A stretch of DNA of 22,500 nucleotides, from contig JALAAN010000017.1 in assembly GCA_023078555.1 (NCBI GenBank), positions 1 through 22,500 on the forward strand. The letters are read 5' to 3'. A program made the position numbers and the translations under genes. The notes below the pieces were generated by a model. It ran no database searches. It had not been told where the DNA came from and was given only the letters and a program-made list of their open reading frames with translations. Below are positions 6,601 to 13,100 of the stretch, piece by piece. Position 1 is the stretch's first letter; each line of letters starts with the position of its first letter. This DNA comes from Ulva prolifera. Its lineage: Eukaryota; Chlorophyta; Ulvophyceae; Ulvales; Ulvaceae.

Positions 6601-9170
6601 CTCCGAGCACGGAGCACGTTGGATCAGCACACGGCGCCCGCTCCACAGCCGCAGCCGGTGCTTGCATACGGCGGGTGCAAAGAGTGGCGGCGCACCGGGG
6701 TCGCTACAGGAGGGCCGACACCGGCTGCGCACGCATGACGCGTGCGGCGCGGCGGTCAGCCACGGCGCGGAGAGCTGCCAGGCGCGCAGCGTGGTGGTCA
6801 GGCCGGCAACGCCGTCGTCCGCCGCGGCGCCGTTGGCCCCCACCTCCGCCAGCACCGTGCCCTTGCGCGCTGTGTTCTTCAGCACCGACAGCAGCCCGAG
6901 GATCGTCCTGCATCATGCATGTGTGTCATGCAACGGCAGAGCCCCTTGCCGCCGCCCGCCGATGAGTGCGCGGGATATGGACCGGGGGCCGTGCAGTTGT
7001 GCGCGGCCGCGTGCGGCGATGCTTCCCAGCACACTCTGCTGCGGCAGCATGCATGGAAGCCGTGGCAGGGGGTGGGGCGGGCACGCACTGGGTTTTGCCG
7101 GTGCCGGGGGGGCCCTGGATGAGCACAAAGGGGCGGCCGTCGAGGCCGGCCGTGACGGCCTCGAGCTGTGACGAGTTGAAGGTCTGCCGCAGGCGCTGCA
7201 TGAGGCCGCCCGGGACCTGCATCTGGCGGCCGACGGGCCACTGCCGAGTGCCGCCCTGTAGCAGCATGTCCCGCATCGGCAGGAACTCGAGGCGCTTCGT
7301 CGCCGCCCACTCGCGCGACACCGTCGCGATGTTGCCGAGCCGCATCACCCACCTGCACGCCTCCGGCCGTCGGCGGACGCTCCGGCTAGCGCCGAGGCGG
7401 AACATGGGGGGTGCGTTTCACAAGCGCGCAAGCCGGAGGAACGAATCTCACAACAAACCATTGCAACTAGATGGATTGACCGAACAAGCAGGAGCAGGGG
7501 GCGCCCGGAGGGGCACAGTTCTGGCGACTTCTACCGTGCCTGTAGCCACCGCACGGCTCCCCAGGACACCTGCCGTCTGAGGCCCGGCCAACAGACAGCG
7601 GTGCGGTGCCCCTGCGCCTTGGACCTGGCAGTGGGTGTGCCGACCGAAGCGTGTGCCTCGTGACACTCTGCACCGCCACTCCGCATTGGAGGAACGCCGG
7701 GAGGCGGGAACGGAGGCCAGGTGCCCTCACTTTGCAAACACCACCTGTAGCCACGTCCCCCCCGTGCTGCGCTCAGAGCCGGCTCACGGCTACTGCCGTG
7801 TCACAGCCTCCCCGGCGCCGCTCGCTCCGCACACGCGCAAACACCAGACACCCACCCGCCGCAGCACGCGCAGCACACAGCAGCGCACCAGCGGCCCATC
7901 GGCTCCATGAGGCTGCGCGCCATGCGCTGCATGCGTGCGACGGCCTTCGCCTGGCCCGCGAGCGCGTCGGTCTCGAGGAAGAACTTGACCCGCACCGTCG
8001 AGCCGTCGCGGCCCTCCGTGTGGCCGACGGCGTGGTCGAAGAGCGCGGCCGCGTTGTCGTCGGCGACGGGGTTCGTGCGGTCGATGATGAGGAGGTCGGC
8101 GTGGGAGAACTGCTGCGCGTGCTCCTCGCCGAGCAGCAGCTGCGCCTCGAGGAAACCGGACACCTGCACCGGGGCGGACGCGGCCACGTCATGGGTGCGT
8201 GAGACAGACACGCCTTTCGGTGGTTCACCCCGATCAGATAGGCGTATTGTCCGAATATCTGGATACTTGCTAGGGTCTGCAGGGCGGTGTGAGAATATAC
8301 GTAAGTGGTGGACAGGAGGCCGGGCTGCGCTTCCGGCACGCATGATTGTATGGCAGCGTCTGCGCCGGGATCTGTGCCGGGATGTTACTGTCATCGATTG
8401 CATTGCAGCCCAACAGAGCGGGGGGATGCGAAGGCTTGCAGCGGTTTGCGCGGGCACATGTCTCAGTTCTATGGTGTGGTACACAATGTTGTCGCGCCAG
8501 GGCTCCCGCCCAGGGTTCCCGGCTGAGCTGGGTTGGCAGGGGTGCGGCTGTGACCCCTGTGGCACCCCACCTCAGCAGCTGGCTCTGTGCGGCGGCGTTG
8601 GAGGGGGCGGCGAGATGCATGGGCCGCACGACATGCGCAGACAGGCGTCACAGTCGTGTCTGCGGATGGGGGCTTGGCAGGGGGCCAGCGAGGTGTTTGG
8701 CCACTGTTTGCTCCCGTGGCCGGAGGCAACGTATGACTTTGGTGCACCATATGCGCTGTATGCAGGGATGCGCACGTGCGATGAGGACTTCAAGACAGCC
8801 GGCTGGGCTGTGATGAGGTCTAGAGCCTCCGACCCCTGCATCAGCTGTGCCAGCGTCTCTTCCATGATCATCTGCTCGAAGATCATCTGGTACTCCTGCA
8901 CCAGGGCTGACTGCTCAAGGCCGTCCTCTGTCGCTGCACTGCCCGCGGCAGGCCGTCCACTGAGCGCACCTTCAAGTCTTTGAATTTTCTCGGGACTGGG
9001 GTCAGCTCATCGACGATGCCTTCGCCCTGGCCGAACTTCTCGAACAGGTCCTCATAGTCCCACTGCAGCAGCACTTGATGAAGTCCTGCACGACCTTCTG
9101 GTCCCCCATGCCTCAGGGTGCGATACTTGAGCTTCCTCTCGATGGAATTGAACGTCAGGATGCGGCATTG
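3493..9170 (-). CDS. SEN1: Sen1/senataxin-like SF1 RNA-DNA helicase, 11-exon gene
   Basis: Family role: Sen1-type helicases are ATP-driven nuclear enzymes that unwind RNA-DNA hybrids and help end transcription of non-coding RNA. Seen, in protein order: an N-terminal segment with WDYEDLFEKFG; a beta-barrel-like region; RQTFNSSQLEAV; Walker A GPPGTGKT; motif Ia VCAPSNAALDEIVLRVL; motif II DEAAQALEPSCLVPL; motif III VGDPIQLPATV; motif IV VQYRMNPLISRF; GVISPYKAQV; motif V TIDGFQGREKDVI; motif VI VGLTRARCSLIVVG; and a basic tail (QRRDKRQRR) that could be a nuclear signal. DEAAQA-EP with FYEGKIQDG fits Sen1/MAA3 better than UPF1. Exons, 5' to 3': 9170-8970, 8910-8776, 8163-7889, 7352-7089, 6907-6696, 6421-6135, about 6036-5886 (unsure), 5817-5638, 4945-4571, 4463-4117, 3691-3493. 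Intron phases agree at every junction except around exon 7. The N-terminus is unresolved. Protein is roughly 850-900 residues. Confidence 0.88.
3896..3993 (-). mobile_element. severely 5'-truncated retrotransposon tail with 21-bp target-site duplications, in a helicase intron
   Basis: Two perfect 21-bp direct repeats (3896-3916 and 3973-3993, each containing GTGGCCGAGCGGTGTG) flank 56 bp. The segment 3915-3977 matches 17933-17995 at 61 of 63 positions; the two differences lie near 3937 and 3945. That second copy sits at the 3' end of the retrotransposon described at the right of the window, in the same orientation (minus). A tiny insert that is the 3' end of a non-LTR element, flanked by a long duplication, is the classical trace of an aborted target-primed reverse transcription. 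It lies in the 425-bp intron 3692-4116, so the helicase frame is not affected. A tandem-duplication origin is less likely, because the flanking repeats do not match the insert. Confidence 0.72.
4117..4463 (-). CDS. SEN1: helicase exon 10 with motifs V and VI
   Basis: After a 107-bp intron ending GTGCTGCAG it reads HAALAKEPLIGVISPYKAQV, then VNTIDGFQGREKDVIIFSTV (motif V), GFVADERRVNVGLTRARC (motif VI), LIVVGQ and ALLQFVSERG. It ends in phase 2 (GG|GTACGT at 4116). Confidence 0.92.
4571..4945 (-). CDS. SEN1: helicase exon 9 with motifs III and IV
   Basis: Starts after CTGTGCAG with VYMVGDPIQLPATVMSKRA (motif III). LQVQYRMNPLISRFASDTF (motif IV), FYEGKIQDGPNV, GPIAFYHVKG and SMVLALIKCLIQQ follow. 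It has 125 codons in phase 0 and ends CAG|GTATGA at 4570. FYEGKIQDG is a strong Sen1/UPF1-group signature. Confidence 0.92.
4946..5637 (-). other. SEN1: longest helicase intron (692 bp) with internal repeats
   Basis: Bounded by donor GTACGG (5637) and acceptor CTGTGCAG (4946). It holds direct repeats of ACTGCAGCCTGGAAGCC (5100-5116 and 5154-5170), several CAGGCTGGCAG-like variants near 4955-4985, a (CTGACC)3 tract at about 5382-5400, and the hairpin at 5226-5250. No separate gene was seen inside it. Confidence 0.8.
5226..5250. repeat. perfect 10-bp stem hairpin inside the helicase intron
   Basis: TTCCCATGCC (5226-5235), a loop of five bases, then GGCATGGGAA (5241-5250), an exact reverse complement. 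It lies in the 692-bp intron. It could fold in the pre-mRNA. There is no sign that it is a terminator or a small RNA. Confidence 0.7.
5638..5817 (-). CDS. SEN1: helicase exon 8 with DEAA box
   Basis: Starts after CATGCATGCAG with RDAAALRILNNADVVFSTLA, then FTGSSVFKK and FDTVVIDEAAQALEPSCLVPL. Motif II (DEAA) is at 5700-5689. Sixty codons, phase 0 at both ends, with donor CAG|GTACGG at 5637. Confidence 0.9.
5886..6036 (-). CDS. SEN1: possible helicase exon 7 (boundaries unresolved)
   Basis: Between motif Ia and motif II this family has a charged, helical linker. Here one frame, LELTLDEHELELRRPAAQ, fits that. An acceptor CTGCAG at 6040-6037 and a donor TGG|GTCGCC at 5885 would enclose it, and the 3' phase fits exon 8, but the 5' phase does not fit exon 6. 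Either another acceptor is used, the exon has a base error, or the segment is not coding. Confidence 0.35.
6135..6421 (-). CDS. SEN1: helicase exon 6 with motif Ia
   Basis: Starts after GTGTGCAG with SNENWYGFAARPPV and contains RILVCAPSNAALDEIVLRVL (motif Ia), VMPNIVRAGV and VSGVTLDSLVAAAV. The latter is the usual Sen1 order G...V.LD.LV. The donor is GTG|GTGCGT at 6134, phase 0. The 274-bp intron before it (6422-6695) holds a run of 13 C on the plus strand (6508-6520). Confidence 0.82.
6696..6907 (-). CDS. SEN1: helicase exon 5
   Basis: Begins TILGLLSVLKNTARKG directly after Walker A and contains WQLSAPWLTAAPH, the Sen1-type W...SPWL segment. The 3' boundary was chosen as G|GTGCGC at 6695 because it is the donor whose phase fits exon 6. 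The last ten or so residues (RCRPSCSDP) are not family-like, so this end is uncertain. Confidence 0.65.
7089..7352 (-). CDS. SEN1: helicase exon 4 with Walker A motif
   Basis: Reads WVMRLGNIATVSREW, LEFLPMRDMLL, RQTFNSSQLEAV and LIQGPPGTGKTQ. Walker A (GPPGTGKT) is at 7114-7091 with Lys and Thr intact. The exon ends CA|GTGCGT, and the first G of exon 5 completes Gln. That keeps GKTQTILGLL continuous and confirms the 181-bp intron 6908-7088. Confidence 0.9.
7889..8163 (-). CDS. SEN1: helicase exon 3 (barrel-like region)
   Basis: Starts after GTGCAG with VSGFLEAQLLLGEEHAQQF, then DLLIIDRTNPVADD and RVKFFLETDALAGQAKAV, ending MEPMGRW. It corresponds to the region before the first RecA domain in Sen1/UPF1-type helicases. 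It ends in phase 2 (TG|GTGCGC at 7888), which the next exon completes as Trp. It follows a 612-bp intron (8164-8775). Confidence 0.8.
8776..8910 (-). CDS. SEN1: helicase exon 2
   Basis: Forty-five codons, phase 0 at both ends, following a 59-bp intron (8911-8969) that ends TTGAGCAG. It contains QEYQMIFEQMIMEETLAQL, matching the Sen1 pattern of an aromatic/Leu-rich segment ending in EE before the barrel region. The assumed donor is CAC|GTGCGC at 8775. Confidence 0.75.
8970..9170 (-). CDS. SEN1: helicase exon 1 (N-terminal, start unresolved)
   Basis: Encodes LTFNSIERKLKYRTLRH, then (in a second frame from the ATG at 9109-9107) GDQKVVQDFIK, then back in the first frame LLQWDYEDLFEKFGQGEG and TPVPRKFKDLK. 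The simplest reading is one extra G in the G5 run at 9103-9107 and one missing base near 9073-9076. Alternatively translation starts at 9109 with a single break. A further possible first exon begins at the ATG at 9564-9562. The donor is AAG|GTGCGC at 8969, phase 0. Confidence 0.6.
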
Positions 9171-9626
9171 CTGCCAATTATGAGGACAGGCATCAGGCCG
9201 TTGCCCAGCGGCATACCAGGTAGAGCTCGATAGCAGCAGCCATGCGACGTTGTGCAATCGGTTCAGCTCAAACCTCCAATAAGTCTTCAATCTATCGCTT
9301 CGGCGTAGCATTCATCGATCCCGGCGTGCGGTGCCCATGCTTTTGGCGCTGAAGCGCAGATGGACGCGGTGGTCACAGGTGGTGCAGTCGCGTTTGTCGC
9401 GTCATCGACGCTGCCGAGAGCTCGTGTAGCAACACCATGGCAGGAACAATTGGCGTGGTAGCATGGGACGGTTGTGATACAATGCCGCCTTTACGGGGAA
9501 CGGAGACACTTGCCAGAGCTGCTAGGAGGACTGCTAGGTCGCCGAGCACTCCATATTTGTCCAATCACCCGCGCCGAGGTCTTCCGTAGCCGCAGATTGG
9601 CCCTGTGAATAGCTTACCACGAAATC
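9171..9626. promoter_or_regulatory. shared region between divergent helicase and RRP12 genes
   Basis: The helicase reads leftward and RRP12 rightward, so roughly 0.45 kb (or only about 60 bp if the helicase starts at the ATG at 9564) must serve both genes. A CCAAT sequence lies at 9561-9565, about 60 bp before the RRP12 start codon, and an inverted one (ATTGG) near 9596. No TATA box was seen. Both products act in nuclear RNA processing, so a bidirectional promoter is plausible but inferred. Confidence 0.4.
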
Positions 9627-10182
9627 ATGGAGGCCGCTGAGGTCGTCAGTCAGCTTCGCCGCCGCCATGAGAAATCCACTCAAGCGAGCTCCGCAACGCT
9701 GGTCGCTACCATCGACGCCATCAACGAGACCCTCGAGAGCAACAACATGAGCAAGACGTTCGTCTCGTACCTCGGAGCGTGCATGAGTGCGATGACGAGG
9801 GTGTCGTCCAGCGAGGAATCCGTCGCACTCACCGCTCTCTGCGCGCTCCTTGCGGCGGTCATCCCGAACGTCCCGAAGCAGTACACGCGGTCCAAGTTCA
9901 CCATGATGGTCTCAACGCTCTGCACAGCGATTGCGCTGCTTGACGAGGCCGACGCAGGCGCGGGCGTGAAGTGGGCAGTGCAGGCGCTGTCGCATGTCCT
10001 TGCAGCGCCAGACCTCGAGGGCACCTGGGCTTCAGCCAAGTCAGGATTCGTCTTCCTGGTCAAGATGACGATGGACGGCAACCCGAAAGCTAGGCGCGCG
10101 GCGCAGGAGGGCCTCGCCATGGTCCTCGAGGCTTACCCAGGCACTGCAGCCCATCAGCCTGCCAGTCAAGAGATGGCAGACA
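9627..10182 (+). CDS. RRP12: RRP12 exon 1
   Basis: Starts at ATG 9627 (AAATCATGG) with MEAAEVVSQLRRRHEKSTQ. It contains VALTALCALLAAVIPNV, the RRP12 N-terminal helix pair, and AVQALSHVLAAPDLEGTW. The donor A|GTGCGC at 10183 is phase 1. It pairs with an acceptor at 10401-10402 (GGCATGCAG) of the same phase, removing a 220-bp intron. Confidence 0.85.
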
Positions 10183-13100
10183 GTGCGCCTCCCCTCGCTC
10201 AATGCCCACGCTGCCTTCTCAGACAAGAGGACGAGTATCTGTGCATGTATGCATGATTACATGGCCATGTCCATGTGGACATTGGTAGCCCCAGAATCCG
10301 GGCCGAGGTGTTTCGGCGCCTGCATGATCTATGCACACCACCCGCCCAGCTCCCTGTGTATCACACCCATTCCTCCTAGTCTGCAGTAACCCCGGCATGC
10401 AGTTGCCAAGGTAGTCCTGAGTGCACCGAAGCAAGCAGCTCAAGCCGCGTCGGAAGCGACCAAGTCGAAGCGGGAAGCGGCGGAAGAGGCGATCGTGGAG
10501 GCCGTGCAGAATTGCCTCCACCTCCTCGGCGCCCTGAAGCTCGTGCTCCCGGCGCTGAACGAGGCGGCCACGCTGCAGATCTGCGACCACGTGCTCGCCA
10601 TGCTCGTGCTCAACCAGCCGCTGCTCACCATGCATGGCACGGAGTGCCTCATCCGCGCCGTGCAGGGTTCCGGCGCGAGCCAGGACGCGCTACCGGCCGC
10701 GAAAGTCCAGCAGCTCCTCACGGTGCGGCCTCACGGACGCAGCCGTGCCTCGTCTTTTTGGCACTTCTCTTCCCGGCACACAGCAGCAAAGGGACCTGTG
10801 CACGCTACCAGCTGCTGCTGCCGCTGTGTGGGAGGAGCTCAGCAGGGTGGGGGGGAGTGGTGCGCCAGGTGGCGGCTGCGTGAGAGCCGCAGGGTGCGGC
10901 CGGCGTGCCCTGTTGCGTGCTGCAATGGTGTGCGCGTCTGGTGCCGCGGCCGCCGGGGCAATTGTGCGGCAGCCAGTGGAGGGACGGGGCGTGTGCTGTG
11001 CAGGCTGCACTGCGGCAGCTGGACAGCCAGAGGAGCCCCGACAACGTGGCGTGCGTGCTGCGGCTGCTGGAGGAGGGGCTGGCCGCGCTGCGCCGCCGCG
11101 GCACGGGCGCGTGCGCGCAGGCCCTGCCGGCCGCGGTCTCCCGCGTCGCGCCGCTGCTCGCCGCGGAGAGCGACGCCGTGCGCCACGGCGCCGCGACGAC
11201 GCTCGTCGCGGTGCTCGGGTCATGCGTGACGGAGGAGATGGTGGCGGCGGACGCGCTCGACGCGGCGATGGCCGGCGGGCGGCCGGGGGGGCTGCAGCGG
11301 GTGAGGGCCGCGCTGACGGGGATGCTCGGCGCGAGCTACCGCGACGCGTGGCCGGGGGTGATGCGCGTGCTCGCGGCCGCCTTCGACGCGCTCGGGCCGC
11401 CGGGGCAGCACCTAGTGCAGCCGGCGCTCGCGCGCCTCGCCGACATGTGTCGGTGCGACGCCACATGCATGCATGAATGCGTGTGCAGACGTCGGTTGGG
11501 GCAACTCACCGTCCCCCTGCCGTGCAGACTGCGTCCCCCCCACCCTTTCGCACGCACACCGCGCTTTTGTCCACGTGTAACTTGTGAATGAACCAAATTG
11601 TATTTTCACATCTTGTGACGCGGCCGTGCTGCAGGGGCTCTGCCGATGCGGAGGAGTCCGCGTCGCTGGCGCACGCCGCAGTCGCGCGAGCATCGCAGCG
11701 CAGGGCCGCGCGCCGCGCTCGCCGTCGCCGCGCTGGACGTCTCGGACCTCGCGGCGTGCGACACCTGGGTCATCCCGCTGCTGCGCAAGCACGTCGGGCG
11801 GCACGGAGATGGCGTTCTGGGGGGAGTTTTTGCTGCCGCGTGCGCGCCTCGTCGGCGCTTCTGTCGGCGCGCGCCCGCCACCCCTCGGTGCGTGCCCCAC
11901 CTGGGCCCGCCTGTGCGCATGGACGCGTTCATGGTAGAGCTACACTCGACGTTTCTTGCAACGCACGCAGTTCTTGTGGTGCTACCTGTCTCTCTGAATA
12001 CGTCTTCATGACACGCGATAGCTCACCTCACCTCCACCCAGGTGGCTGTGCCGTCACAAATCGTCCCCGAACATCCAACGTGTTTGTCATGGCGGCGGCT
12101 CGTTTCCGCTTGTGTCGTCGTTGGCGTCGGGGTGAGCGGGCACCGGCGGAGGGCGGGTGTGCGCACATGCGTGTGAGCGCTCACGGCGGCTGCAGGGCAC
12201 GCGGCGGACCACGTCAAGCTCGCGGCGCTGGAGCTCCAGATGTGGGCGACGCTCGCGAGCTTTGCGCGCTGGGCGGTCGACGTCCCCGCGGCCTTCGCCG
12301 CCTTCGGCGAGACCCTCGGAGCCGCGTTCCAGCGCCGTCCGGACCTGCAGGCGCCGATCTGCAACGTGCTGCGCCGCGTGTGCGACGACACGGCGGCCGC
12401 GCTGCGCGCGTTTGGCGTCGAAGACGGCGCCGGCTACGGAGACAAGCCAGGAGGACGGCGGCGGCGGTGATGCAGCGACGAGCGTGTTTGCGCTGCGGTG
12501 GGGCCAGGGCAGGAGGAGGTGCCGGGGACATTTACAGAGGAGATGGCGCTTGGGAACCGGGAGGCGGTGCGGGCGGTGGCGCAGAAGTGGCTGACGGAGC
12601 TGCTCAACCGGTACGTGAAGCTGCCTCCGGAGAGCCGCGGCGGGGTCGGCGAGACGGTCGCGGCGGTCGCGGCGGTGGCCGGGGAGGGCATCGCGGGACC
12701 CGTTTTTCAAGAGGCGCTGTCCAAGGTCATCTCGTCGCTGCAAGCCATCCAGGTGTGCCGCCTGCAGCAGGCCGTGCCCGACACCTCTGTTCCGACGCAC
12801 TGTGGTAGTACCGGCGCTGCTGCCGAGAACGCGCATGCGTCTCCGCCTTGCGTAAGGGGACGGTGCCCGTGCCGGGGGTCCCCTGTCAACACCTGTGCGC
12901 CATGCAATCCGCCGACAACGCACGAGCGCTGTCGGCAAACTTGGAAGGATTCATCGATGGACATAGACCACTTAGCCAACGGAGTGGATTCCGTTACCCA
13001 CTAGCAGGGGGACATCGGCGGGATGCGTGCAGGGTGGGGAGGAGGTGGTGCTGGGCGATCCGAGGCCGACGGTGTGCACCTTCCTGGAGATTGCCGTGCT

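Noticed and set aside
9373..9564. Minus-strand frame beginning MDKYGVLGDLAVLLAALAS as a separate small gene
   Set aside because: It could be a first exon of the helicase, but no splice junction could be fixed by phase or family similarity, so it is only mentioned as an alternative start.
10690..11466. Minus-strand frame of 258 codons over RRP12 exon 3
   Set aside because: Arg/Ala/Pro repeats typical of the antisense of a GC-rich exon; the plus-strand RRP12 reading is supported by family motifs and splice phase.
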